NCBI RefSeq assembly: GCF_003696205.1 | Contig: NZ_RFFI01000001.1 | Coordinates: forward strand, 1 to 64,000 | Reading direction: 5' to 3' | Source of the DNA: Cellulomonas triticagri | GTDB lineage: Bacteria; Actinomycetota; Actinomycetes; Actinomycetales; Cellulomonadaceae | DNA: 64,000 nt | Shown: positions 40,332 through 48,333 of the stretch, one piece after another | How positions within the stretch are numbered: position 1 is the stretch's first letter | Layout of the letters: every line of letters starts with the position of its first letter | Program-made: the position numbers and the translations under genes | The notes under the pieces: model-generated | Databases searched by the model: none | What the model saw: only the letters and a program-made list of their open reading frames with translations | What the model was told of the DNA's origin: nothing

Positions 40332-40587
40332 CACCTCACGGTAGGGCGAGGCCCTCGATCCCGCGCGGCGACCAGACCCGCCGTCGGGGAGGCGCCCGAG
40401 CTCGCCGATGCGGGGACATCGCCTTCCACACCCCTGACCTGCGCGGTCGCCGAGCGGCCTGGGTGCCAGCACCTCACCCGCGAAACCCGAACCTCAGGAT
40501 CCCTGACACGACCGGGTGAACCGCCGATGAGCCCCACGTTCTGACTCAGGCACGGGGAACGGTCCCCGTCCGACAGGGGGAGTTCCC

Positions 40588-42957
40588 ATGCGCACACTGC
40601 GCGACGCAGGGCGGGGCCGCGTGCGGCGGCCGGTGGCCCTGGCAGCGACCGCGGTCATCGCGGCGATGCTGGTCCCGGCGGGTGCGGCGGTCGCCGACAC
40701 GCCGGACGCCGGCGAGACCACCACGACCACCAGCACGACCACCACGACCGAGCCGGTCGAGGTGCAGACCACCGAGACCACCGAGCCCGTCGAGACCACG
40801 CCCGGCGAGGACGCCGGCGAGGGCACCGACGCGGGCACGGTCACCACGACGAGCACCACCGAGGGCGGCGAGGAGAGCGAGGGCGGCGGGGACGACACCG
40901 TCGTCATCGTCCCCGAGGACACCGAGACCCAGCCGGTCGACGTGACCCCGGCCCCCGGCGGCTCCTCCGGGAACCAGCAGTCCACCTCCGGCCAGTCGGG
41001 CCCCGAGGAGCTCCAGCAGATGTGGGGCTCCTTCGACTTCAGCGGCCTGACCACGAACGAGTGGGACGAGCCGGTCGCGACGACCGGCACCCGGATCAAC
41101 GCGATCCCCGTCGACTGGCCCGCCGGAGCGGTCATCGACGTCGACTGGTGGTCCGGCGCGCGGCACCTCGCCGACGGCCTGCGCTACACCCCGACGTCCG
41201 ACGACCTCGGTCAGATGATCGAGATCGCCTGGACCGTCACCGCCGACGGCTACGAGCCCTCCAACGGCGGCATGTCCGTCGCGTCCGACACCGTCGCCGG
41301 CCTCGAGAAGATGTACGGGCAGATCGACGTCTCCGGCGCCACGGGCGAGTACGGCGACAAGGTCGCCTACGTCGGCCGCACGCTGGTGGCCTCGCCGGAC
41401 GCCGGCTGGCCGGCCGACGCGCAGTTCGTCTGGTCGTGGGAGGTCGACGGCGTGGAGCGCTCCACGACCAACGCCTTCACCCCGAGCCTGCAGGACCTCG
41501 GCCGCGACATCTGGGTCTACGTCGACGTCACCGCCCCCGGCTTCCAGCCCGTCTCGACCGGTGTGAACGCCGCGTCGACGGTGATCGACGTCCCGCCGAT
41601 GCCGCACGGCTCGGTCGAGGTCGCCGGTCTCGGCGAGGACGGCCAGACCGTGCTCGGGCGCACGCTGACCGCCTCGGCGAAGGCGTGGCCCGCCGGTTCG
41701 TCGTACGTCTACACCTGGCGTGCCGACGGCGACGTGCGTGCCACGGGTGCGACGTACACCCCGACGGCCACCGACCTGGGCAAGTACCTCGAGGTCCAGC
41801 TCACCGTGACGAACCCGGCCTACCAGCCCGGGTCGGACTGGCACTGGGCCGGCACCGTCGTCACCACCCCGACGGTCAAGGTCCCCGCGACCACGGTCGT
41901 CGTGGGCGACCAGGCGCTGCTGCCCGTCACCGTCTCCGGCCCGAAGGGCGGCCCCGTGCCGACCGGCCAGGTCGAGGTCAAGCTCACCCCGCGCGGCGGC
42001 GGCGACGCGATCTGGCTGGCGTCGCAGACGCTCGACCACGGCACCACCGGCTTCGTGGTCGCGGACGTCGCGGTCGGCGTCTACGACGTCGAGGCGTACT
42101 TCCAGTCGAAGCAGATCATCTGGAACCGCGTCGCCCTCCTGGACGCCGGGCCGGCGCACAGCCCGTACCTCAAGGCCACGGGCACCGGCACCCTGACGGT
42201 CACGGCCCTCAAGCCGGCCGTCTCCGCGCCGGGTGCGGTCCGCACCGCCGTGGCGACGGCGGCGTCCTTCGACGCCTCCGTGTCGCTCAAGGGCCAGCCG
42301 TTCTCGACGGCCTGGACCGTCCGCGAGGGCTCGACCGTCCTCACCCGGGGCGAGTCCGGCAAGCAGGGCACCTTCTCGGTGACGCTGCCGGTGCTGTCCG
42401 TCGGCACGCACACCCTGGTGCTCGACGTCCCGGCGACCGCCTGGTCCGCGGCCGCGTCGACCACCGTGGTCGTCACCGTGGTCGGCGAGCCCGCCCGGAC
42501 CGGCACCACCCCGACGCAGGGCACGACGCTGGACACCCCGGCGGCCGCCACGACGCCGGGTCAGCAGATGGAGCTCGTCGCCGAGGGCTTCCTGCCCGGT
42601 GAGACCGTCGCGTTCTACCTGCACTCGGAGCCGATGTTCCTCGGCACCGCGGTTGCCGGTGCGGACGGCGTCGCCCGCCTGCTCGCCACGATCCCGGCGG
42701 GTGCCCCCACGGGTGCGCACACCGTGATCGCGACCGGCGGCACCTCGGGCCGCTGGGCCACCCTGGCCGTCGAGCTGGCCGTCCCGGCGGCCACGCCGGT
42801 CGCCAACCCGGTCGCCGCGGCGCCGGTCGCCACGGCCCCGGCCGCGCTGGCCGTCACCGGCTCGCAGACCGGCTCGCTCATGACCGGCGCGTGGCTGCTG
42901 CTCCTGGTCGGCGGGGGCCTCGTGCTCGTCGCCCGCCGGGTGCGCACCACCCGCTGA
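40588..42957 (+). CDS. Sortase-anchored (LAVTG) surface protein with three Ig-like repeats
   Basis: This secreted protein has 789 residues. A Sec signal peptide (hydrophobic AATAVIAAMLVPAGAAVA) ends near residue 37. A Thr/Glu-rich, probably disordered or glycosylated stalk follows to about residue 140. Three related beta domains of about 90 residues begin near residues 144, 241 and 339; each has a GRTL/GTRI strand, W(P)AG/D, a YTP/FTP-s-x-DLG motif and a closing V-T-x-x-G/A-Y/F. Two further Ig-like domains cover about 432-700. The C-terminus is the sorting signal LAVTG, a hydrophobic helix and RRVRTTR; LAxTG is the motif used by class E sortases. GGGGGAG precedes the ATG. The ligand is unknown. 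Confidence 0.85.
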   Translation: MRTLRDAGRGRVRRPVALAATAVIAAMLVPAGAAVADTPDAGETTTTTSTTTTTEPVEVQTTETTEPVETTPGEDAGEGTDAGTVTTTSTTEGGEESEGGGDDTVVIVPEDTETQPVDVTPAPGGSSGNQQSTSGQSGPEELQQMWGSFDFSGLTTNEWDEPVATTGTRINAIPVDWPAGAVIDVDWWSGARHLADGLRYTPTSDDLGQMIEIAWTVTADGYEPSNGGMSVASDTVAGLEKMYGQIDVSGATGEYGDKVAYVGRTLVASPDAGWPADAQFVWSWEVDGVERSTTNAFTPSLQDLGRDIWVYVDVTAPGFQPVSTGVNAASTVIDVPPMPHGSVEVAGLGEDGQTVLGRTLTASAKAWPAGSSYVYTWRADGDVRATGATYTPTATDLGKYLEVQLTVTNPAYQPGSDWHWAGTVVTTPTVKVPATTVVVGDQALLPVTVSGPKGGPVPTGQVEVKLTPRGGGDAIWLASQTLDHGTTGFVVADVAVGVYDVEAYFQSKQIIWNRVALLDAGPAHSPYLKATGTGTLTVTALKPAVSAPGAVRTAVATAASFDASVSLKGQPFSTAWTVREGSTVLTRGESGKQGTFSVTLPVLSVGTHTLVLDVPATAWSAAASTTVVVTVVGEPARTGTTPTQGTTLDTPAAATTPGQQMELVAEGFLPGETVAFYLHSEPMFLGTAVAGADGVARLLATIPAGAPTGAHTVIATGGTSGRWATLAVELAVPAATPVANPVAAAPVATAPAALAVTGSQTGSLMTGAWLLLLVGGGLVLVARRVRTTR

Positions 42958-42972
42958 GCCACCCGCACCACC

Positions 42973-43014
42973 GACGGCCCCTCGTCCCGCCACCCGGCGG
43001 GGTGGGGGGCCGTC
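42973..43014. terminator. Bidirectional terminator after the surface protein
   Basis: The outer stem GACGGCCCC/GGGGCCGTC encloses an inner CCCGCC/GGCGGG hairpin. It lies between convergent genes. Confidence 0.65.
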
Positions 43015-43020
43015 CGCGTG

Positions 43021-43926
43021 TCAGCAGGTCTCCAGCACGTACCCGTCGTCGTCGGGGGTGCGCAGGTCGCGGTCGCGCAGGATCGTCGACGTCGGGCGCT
43101 GCGGGTCGGCGCAGACCCCCGACCAGTCGTCGGCCTCGTACTCGATGTCCACGACCGCGTCGCCGTAGACGTCCGTGTACGCGGCGCACTCGTCGTACTG
43201 CAGGCACTCCTCCGCGACCGCGAAGTCGAAGCCCGCCTCGTCCCGGCCGCGGGTGCCGAGGTCCGGGGCGTTCTTCTGCCCGACCGCGAGCCCGGCGGCG
43301 TGGCCGACCGCGACCAGCCGGGCCGCGAGGTCCACCGCCCCGTCCTCGGTGAGCCGCCCGTCCGACCGGGTCCACGAGTCCAGGTTGTCGAGCTCGACGG
43401 CGTCGAAGCCGCGCTCCGCGCATGCCGTGACCTGCGCGCCGACGACCCCCGCGATGGCCGCGCGCTGCTCCGCCGTGGAGGTGTCGAGCAGCAGCTCGTC
43501 CGGCCAGCCCGGGTCGATGACCGGCTCGCCGTCGTCGTCGCGCAGCACCAGGTCCGGGTGGTCCGCCAACCACGCCTCCCGCTCCGCGGGCTGCGTCTGG
43601 AACCCGTTGACGTAGCAGCCGGACCACATCCCCGGCTCGGGCACGTCGGTCACGTCCCGCACCACGCCGCCGATGCCGGCGGCAGGCGGGTAGCCGCCCC
43701 CGAGCTGGTAGTCGACCACGGCCCCGGCAGGAGGACCTGCCACGTCGTGGGTGGCCGTCCCCACGCCCGTCGGCGCCGGGAGGGTGACCGCGGGGCTCGT
43801 GACCGGCGGGGCGTCGGGGGTGACGTCCGGGGCGGCGTCGCCGCACGCGGCGGTCAGCACCAGCACGACCGCCGCCACCGCGACCGCTCGTGCCGCTCGT
43901 GCCCCGTCGTCCCGTCGCACCCGCAT
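43021..43926 (-). CDS. Lipoprotein, GH114-like (endo alpha-1,4-polygalactosaminidase family) glycosidase
   Basis: This protein has 301 residues. A lipoprotein signal ends at the lipobox LTAAC near residue 28. The mature part follows the GH114 barrel: VVDYQLGGGYPP, GCYVNGFQTQP, LLLDTSTAEQRAAI, GFDAVELDNLDSW (conserved acidic pair) and AVGQKNAPDLG. It is likely a cell-surface enzyme acting on galactosamine-type polymers, by family. The ATG has GGAGGG upstream. It is convergent with the surface-protein gene. Confidence 0.82.
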   Translation of the reverse strand: MRVRRDDGARAARAVAVAAVVLVLTAACGDAAPDVTPDAPPVTSPAVTLPAPTGVGTATHDVAGPPAGAVVDYQLGGGYPPAAGIGGVVRDVTDVPEPGMWSGCYVNGFQTQPAEREAWLADHPDLVLRDDDGEPVIDPGWPDELLLDTSTAEQRAAIAGVVGAQVTACAERGFDAVELDNLDSWTRSDGRLTEDGAVDLAARLVAVGHAAGLAVGQKNAPDLGTRGRDEAGFDFAVAEECLQYDECAAYTDVYGDAVVDIEYEADDWSGVCADPQRPTSTILRDRDLRTPDDDGYVLETC

Positions 43927-44104
43927 CGTCCGTCCCTCCGTCGCCCCGGCGTCCCCGTCCGGGGTACCGCCCCCGCAGTATGCGACGGCCCGCGCCCGCT
44001 GCGACGTGCCGGTCCGGGTGAGACCGGAGCACTCACCCGTGCAGTCACACGGGCCGGGTGCGGAACCCCTCCCGCCGCGCGGCGGGCTCCGGCACGATGG
44101 GGGC

Positions 44105-44620
44105 ATGGGTCTGCTCTGCGACTACTTCGTGGCCCCCACCGACGACGCCGCGGCCGGGACCGTCGACCTGGTGGGCGGACCCGGTGCCGCCGTCGCCGCG
44201 TCCCCCGACCCGCGCGGCCTGCTCTACCGGACCGGCCGGCCCGCGACGACCGCGACGGACCCCGCGTTCCCGACCGTGCCCGGCAACGGCGTCGAGCCGG
44301 TCGTCCAGATGGGCACCCTGGAGGCGCTGCTCACGGGCCGGACGTTCGACGAGGTCCTCGAGTCCGCCCGTCGCGACCCCGTCGCGCTGCGCGACGGCGG
44401 CGAGCGCCTGGTGCTCCGCCTCAACGACCCGCTCGCGGACGCGCTCGCCACCGCCTCCGACGACCGGCTCGCCGAGGTCGCGGGGCCGTGGTCGCGCACC
44501 GACGAGTTCTGGGGCGACGCCGACCCCGACGCCCTCGCGTCGTTCCTGCTCGACCTCGCGGCCCTCGCACGCGGCGGGCGCGAGCGCGGCGAGGCGCTGT
44601 ACTGCTGGGTGTCGGTCTAG
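44105..44620 (+). CDS. Hypothetical protein
   Basis: This protein of 171 residues is soluble and acidic, with no signal peptide or membrane segment. Visible features are an N-terminal MGLLCDYFVAPTDDAAAG, a central VVQMGTLEALLTGRTFDEVLE and a Trp-containing end WSRTDEFWGDADP and ALYCWVSV. I do not recognise the family. Codon use fits the genome and the frame is well bounded, so it is probably a real gene. It is divergent from the GH114-like lipoprotein gene. Confidence 0.65.
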   Translation: MGLLCDYFVAPTDDAAAGTVDLVGGPGAAVAASPDPRGLLYRTGRPATTATDPAFPTVPGNGVEPVVQMGTLEALLTGRTFDEVLESARRDPVALRDGGERLVLRLNDPLADALATASDDRLAEVAGPWSRTDEFWGDADPDALASFLLDLAALARGGRERGEALYCWVSV

Positions 44621-44745
44621 CGGCTCGCGGGGTCCCGCGCCTCGTCGCGCGCGGCTGTGCCAGGGGTGCCGCGCACCGCCTCGGGCTCCAGCGTGTCCAG
44701 GAACGGCGTGACCAGCCGTCCCTCCGGGGTGCGGCGGCTCGTCAT
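44617..44745 (-). CDS. Possible small ORF or gene remnant downstream of tandem palindromes
   Basis: This frame has 42 codons (MTSRRTPEGRLVTPFLDTL...) and overlaps the preceding plus-strand stop by four bases. No Shine-Dalgarno is visible and the composition is ordinary. The only reason to keep it is position: it is the single minus-strand frame directly behind the operator pair at 44762-44808. It may be the remnant of a once-regulated gene. Confidence 0.25.
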   Translation of the reverse strand: MTSRRTPEGRLVTPFLDTLEPEAVRGTPGTAARDEARDPASR

Positions 44746-44761
44746 CACGTGCCGCTGCACC

Positions 44762-44808
44762 GATGTGTCGGTACCGACACATCCAGAAATGTCCCGGTAC
44801 CGACACAT
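44762..44808. promoter_or_regulatory. Tandem palindromic operators
   Basis: Site 1 (44762-44783) is a perfect 22-bp palindrome with core TGTCGGTACCGACA. Site 2 (44789-44808) has the same right half and core GGTACC, with two changes in the left half. Their centres are 26 bp apart. This is a strong binding array for a dimeric repressor such as a TetR-family protein, but no such gene or an obvious client is adjacent. Confidence 0.7.
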
Positions 44809-44819
44809 CTAACTCTGGA

Positions 44820-45182
44820 TCAGCCGTCGACGACCCGCCCCACCATCAGCCCGCCGGGGAGCGCCATCACCCACGGGTCCAGGTTCGAATCCGGTGTCGC
44901 GGTCAGGGTGCCCCTCGAGAACGCGAACTCCACCGACGCACCCACCTGGCGAACGGCGACGAGGTCGGAGTCGATGAGGTCGCGCGCGACGCTCTCCATG
45001 TCGTCGTCCTCCCAGTCCAGGTCCCTGCTCCCGATCCTGCCCCGCCACGGGCACGCCACCGTGAGGTTCCACTCGCGTCCAAACAGCGTCAGGATGGGGC
45101 TCTGAATCTCAACGCCCTCGACGGGCAGGGGAAGCGCTTCGAGCAGATGCGCGTCGACGAGCGGCCGCGATGCGGACGACAT
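44820..45182 (-). CDS. DUF6188-like small protein
   Basis: This protein of 120 residues is a single beta-rich domain: LPVEGVEIQSPILTLFGREW, LIDSDLVAVRQVGASVEF, and the closing GTLTATPDSNLDPWVMALPG with a C-terminal Gly-Gly. That pattern fits DUF6188, whose members often lie in polymorphic-toxin or immunity contexts; this is my reading, not a search. Its ATG overlaps the stop of the LLM-type oxidoreductase gene (TGATG), so the two are co-translated. Confidence 0.65.
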   Translation of the reverse strand: MSSASRPLVDAHLLEALPLPVEGVEIQSPILTLFGREWNLTVACPWRGRIGSRDLDWEDDDMESVARDLIDSDLVAVRQVGASVEFAFSRGTLTATPDSNLDPWVMALPGGLMVGRVVDG

Positions 45183-46168
45183 CAGAGCACCGTCGCCAGC
45201 GAGTCCAGGGCCGCGAGCGGGTCCGGGCCGGTGGGGGCGAGCACGACCGCGTCGACCCCGGCCGCGCCGATCTCCGCGAGCCGGGCGCGGGCCTGCTCGG
45301 GCGTCCCGACCACCGCGAGGGCGTCGACCCACGCGTCCGGCAGCGCCTGCGCGAACGCCGCGCGGTCCGGGGTCCGCTCGCGCAGGTCGCGGAACTCCGC
45401 CGCGAACGGCAGCGGGTCGATGTGCGGCGCCCACCCGGGGTCGCCGACCCAGGCCAGCGCCGGGCGGGCGGCGTCGCGGGCCGTCGCGGCGTCGTCGGCC
45501 ACCGCGCCGATGTCGTACGCCACGACGCGGTGACCGGGGACGTCCCCGATCTGCGACCGCGCGGCGCGCGCGTACTCCGGGCCGACGGGCTCGGCGAGGA
45601 CCGTGCCGTCCGCGCACCGCCCCGCGGCCGCGAGCGAGCGCGGTCCGCGCACCCCGGCCAGCACCGGCGGCACCACCGCCGGAGGCGACTCCAGCCGGAC
45701 GCCGTCCAGCCGCACGTAGCGGCCGTCGACCGTCACCTCCTCGCCGCGCAGCAGGGCGCGCAGCGCGGTGACGTACTCCTTGAACGCCGTGAGCGGGCTC
45801 GCGGGCCACGCGCCGGCCTGCCGCATCCAGTCCGGCATCCCGTGGCCGATGCCGAGGTGCAGGCGGCCGGAGAACAGCTCGGCGACGCTCGCCGCCTCCA
45901 TCGCCGCGAACGCGACGTTGCGCGCGCCGACCGGGAGGATGCCGACGCCCACCCGGATGCGCTCGGTCACCGCGAGCGCCGCGGCGGCCTGCGCCATCCC
46001 CCCGCGGAAGCCCAGGTCCTCGACCACCCACAGCTCGGCGAAGCCGAGCGCGTCGGCGCGCCGCGCGTAGGGCAGCACCTGGTCGGCGGGCAGGTCGCGG
46101 GGCAGCAGCACGCCGACCTCGGGCGCGACGGGGCGGCTGGCGGCGGGGGTGGCGTCGGCGGCACTCAT
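45182..46168 (-). CDS. LLM-class flavin-dependent oxidoreductase
   Basis: This luciferase-like barrel protein has 328 residues. It has PYARRADALGFAELWVVED, RIRVGVGILPVGARNVAFAAMEAAS, GRLHLGIGHGMPDWM, and VVGTPEQARARLAEIGAAGVDAVVL near the end. Such enzymes use FMN or F420; the cofactor cannot be decided here, and the substrate is unknown. It is followed by the overlapping DUF6188-like gene. Confidence 0.88.
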   Translation of the reverse strand: MSAADATPAASRPVAPEVGVLLPRDLPADQVLPYARRADALGFAELWVVEDLGFRGGMAQAAAALAVTERIRVGVGILPVGARNVAFAAMEAASVAELFSGRLHLGIGHGMPDWMRQAGAWPASPLTAFKEYVTALRALLRGEEVTVDGRYVRLDGVRLESPPAVVPPVLAGVRGPRSLAAAGRCADGTVLAEPVGPEYARAARSQIGDVPGHRVVAYDIGAVADDAATARDAARPALAWVGDPGWAPHIDPLPFAAEFRDLRERTPDRAAFAQALPDAWVDALAVVGTPEQARARLAEIGAAGVDAVVLAPTGPDPLAALDSLATVL

Positions 46169-46259
46169 GGGGACGACTGTACGCAGCGCCGCGGTGGCGG
46201 CGGGGGCGTGCGCGCAGGTCAGGGCGACCCGCCCTCGACATGAAGGACCGTGCTCGTCC

Positions 46260-46856
46260 TCACCCGCCCGGCCGGACCGGGAACGACAGGTGCGTGACGC
46301 CGCGACCCGGCACGACCGTCGTGGGGTCGCCGAGCGCGACCGGGGCGCCGTCCGTGAAGTACGGACGGCCCTCCCCCAGCACGACCGGGACCAGGTCCAC
46401 GTTCACCGCGTCCAGCAGCCCGGCCCGCAGCACCTGCGTGGCGATGGTGCCCGCCGCGACGCCGACGACCTTGTCCCCCGCGAGCTCCTGCGCGGCGGCG
46501 ACCGCCTCGGCGACGCCCTCGTGCATGACCACCAGGTCCGGCGACCCGAGCGCCGCCGACCCCGTCACCGGGCGGTGCGTGAGCAGCACGAACGGCACCC
46601 CCAGCGGGTGCGTGCCGCCCCAGCCGTCGGTGAGGTCGAACAGCTCGCGCCCGACGACCAGTGCACCGAGGCTCTCCCGCCACGCCAACCAGTACGCGGC
46701 GCTGGCCTCGGTCAGCCGGAACGGCGGCAGGTCGCCGGCGTTCTCGACCACGACGTCGCCGCCGTCGTACCACCCGAACAGCTCGTCGACGCCGTGGTCG
46801 CGGCGGGCGATGAACCCGTCGAGCGACGCGGTCGCCGAGGCGATCACCTGGCCCAT
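46260..46856 (-). CDS. Dihydrofolate reductase-family (RibD C-terminal type) protein
   Basis: This protein of 198 residues has the RibD_C/DHFR-like fold: SATASLDGFIARRDH at the start, GALVVGRELFDLTDGWGG, FVLLTHRP, and LDAVNVDLVPVVLGEGRPYF. Members reduce flavin or pteridine-like substrates, and many are of unknown role. The ATG at 46856 is clear. There is no operon partner with a related function. Confidence 0.88.
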   Translation of the reverse strand: MGQVIASATASLDGFIARRDHGVDELFGWYDGGDVVVENAGDLPPFRLTEASAAYWLAWRESLGALVVGRELFDLTDGWGGTHPLGVPFVLLTHRPVTGSAALGSPDLVVMHEGVAEAVAAAQELAGDKVVGVAAGTIATQVLRAGLLDAVNVDLVPVVLGEGRPYFTDGAPVALGDPTTVVPGRGVTHLSFPVRPGG

Positions 46857-46892
46857 GGCTCGACGGTAGACCTCGGTGCCGGGCGGGGCCCG

Positions 46893-47663
46893 TCAGACCT
46901 TTGCGTGCCGGGCGCGGCCGAACCCGTACACCCCGTACGCCGCGAACCCGAGCGCCACGAGGGTCAGCAGCACCGGGCCGAACGGCAGCCCCGCCAGCGC
47001 GTGCAGCGCGGCGTCCAGGCCCTCGGCCTTCTCCGGGTCGGCCTGCACCGCCGCGACCACGAGCAGCACCCCGACGACGCCGAGTGCGCCGCCCTTGCCG
47101 ATGTACCCGACCCGCCCCGCGCGCCGCACCCACGTCCCCGGGCGGGACTCCAGGTCCTCCAGGAACTTCTCGGTCCAGCCCTTGACCACGTGGTAGACCC
47201 CGACGCCGACCACCACGAGCCCGGCCACCCCGACGGCGACCCGACCGAGCCCCGACGACATCAGGCCCGACGTCGCACCGCCCGAGCCCCCGCCCGAGCC
47301 GCTGGTCAGCACCGACACCGTCGTCCACGCCAGCACGGCGTACACCCCGGCCTTCGCGGCAGACTTCGCGCGGTCCTTCACCTCGCCCCACGCGACCGCC
47401 TCGGTCACCTGCCAGAGCGCCAGCAGCACGAACCCGACCAGCAGCACCCACAGCAGCGCCTTGCCCAGCCCGTTGTCGGCGAGCTGCTGCATCGCCCCGG
47501 ACTGGTCCGCCTGCTCCCCGCCCGACGTCCACGCGAGCTGGACGGTGACCCACGCGAGCAGCAGGTGCAGCACCCCGCTCGCGGCGTAGCCGAGGCGGGC
47601 ACCCCTCTCGACGAGCGGGTGGTCCCCGGCGCGGGAGGCGGCCTGCTGCACGTGTCCGGTCAT
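46893..47663 (-). CDS. DUF1206-family membrane protein
   Basis: This protein has 256 residues and about six transmembrane helices arranged as three two-helix repeats. Each repeat opens with a Gly-Tyr/Val motif: LGYAASGVLHLLLAW, KAGVYAVLAWTTVSV and VGYIGKGGALGVVGV. This is the DUF1206 pattern common in actinobacteria; no function is established. The start MTGHVQQAASRAG was chosen as the usual short cytoplasmic N-terminus. Confidence 0.85.
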   Translation of the reverse strand: MTGHVQQAASRAGDHPLVERGARLGYAASGVLHLLLAWVTVQLAWTSGGEQADQSGAMQQLADNGLGKALLWVLLVGFVLLALWQVTEAVAWGEVKDRAKSAAKAGVYAVLAWTTVSVLTSGSGGGSGGATSGLMSSGLGRVAVGVAGLVVVGVGVYHVVKGWTEKFLEDLESRPGTWVRRAGRVGYIGKGGALGVVGVLLVVAAVQADPEKAEGLDAALHALAGLPFGPVLLTLVALGFAAYGVYGFGRARHAKV

Positions 47664-47708
47664 GAGGACGAGCGTGGCATCGGACGAGTGGGCGCGCGCG
47701 TCGGGCAC

Positions 47709-47730
47709 GGCCGTTCCACGTGGAACGGCC
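47709..47730. promoter_or_regulatory. parS-like palindrome
   Basis: This is a perfect 22-bp palindrome centred on CACGTG. The inner 14 bases GTTCCACGTGGAAC fit the ParB-binding consensus GTTYCACGTGRAAC exactly; the flanking base pair is C/G rather than T/A. It lies in the 264-bp intergenic stretch 47664-47927, which has no other feature I can support. Confidence 0.5.
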
Positions 47731-47927
47731 AGGTCAGGAGGCACGTCGGCTAGGGCCCCAGGTCCACGAGCCCGCAGGTAGCCGTCCGGTCGGAGGGTTC
47801 GCCGACCTGCAGGTCTCCCACACCCGACCGCACGTCACCGGTTGGCGTCACCGTTCGAACACGCCGGGTGCCACGAGATCGCACCGTCGGACGGCGCGTC
47901 GATTCCGACCGCTCCGATCGAGGCACC

Positions 47928-48314
47928 TCACGCCCAGCCCGTGATGCGGTCAATCTCCCTCTCGATCGCGATCAGAGTCGCGCGGTCGAGACTCGGAGGC
48001 GACCACTCGACACTTACAAAATGATCAATCGCGGCCTGTGGAATCGCAAATCCGTACTCCTCGACATATCGCGCCGCGTCGACCCGCCAGAAATACACGC
48101 CGTCCGTACTGAGGGCGGCACCAGCGGGCACGCTGAATCGGCCGCCTATCTCGTCCTCCGTGTACCCCATCCAAGGGACCACGACGGGGCACGAATCGAG
48201 GTACTCAACGACCAATCTGCGGACTTCATTTGGCAGAGTTGTCGTCAGGTCGAGGTGCTCAGCCGACCATTCCTCGTCCCCTTCAGGCGCAAATCCGACC
48301 AATGGCAAGATCAC
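47928..48314 (-). CDS. Putative immunity protein for the adjacent RHS toxin
   Basis: This acidic soluble protein has 128 residues (for example MILPLVGFAPEGDEEWSAEH and VPWMGYTEDEIGGRFSVP). I recognise no family. It begins with a GTG 19 bases behind the RHS stop on the same strand, and its base composition is visibly lower in GC than the flanks, like the toxin tip. Position, size and composition are what is expected of a cognate immunity gene. The function is inferred from context only. Confidence 0.65.
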   Translation of the reverse strand: MILPLVGFAPEGDEEWSAEHLDLTTTLPNEVRRLVVEYLDSCPVVVPWMGYTEDEIGGRFSVPAGAALSTDGVYFWRVDAARYVEEYGFAIPQAAIDHFVSVEWSPPSLDRATLIAIEREIDRITGWA

Positions 48315-48333
48315 AGAAACCCCAGTTCGTCGG

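Noticed and set aside
47760..47900. tRNA-like TTCGAA segment in the intergenic region
   Set aside because: No acceptor stem, anticodon arm or cloverleaf could be formed.
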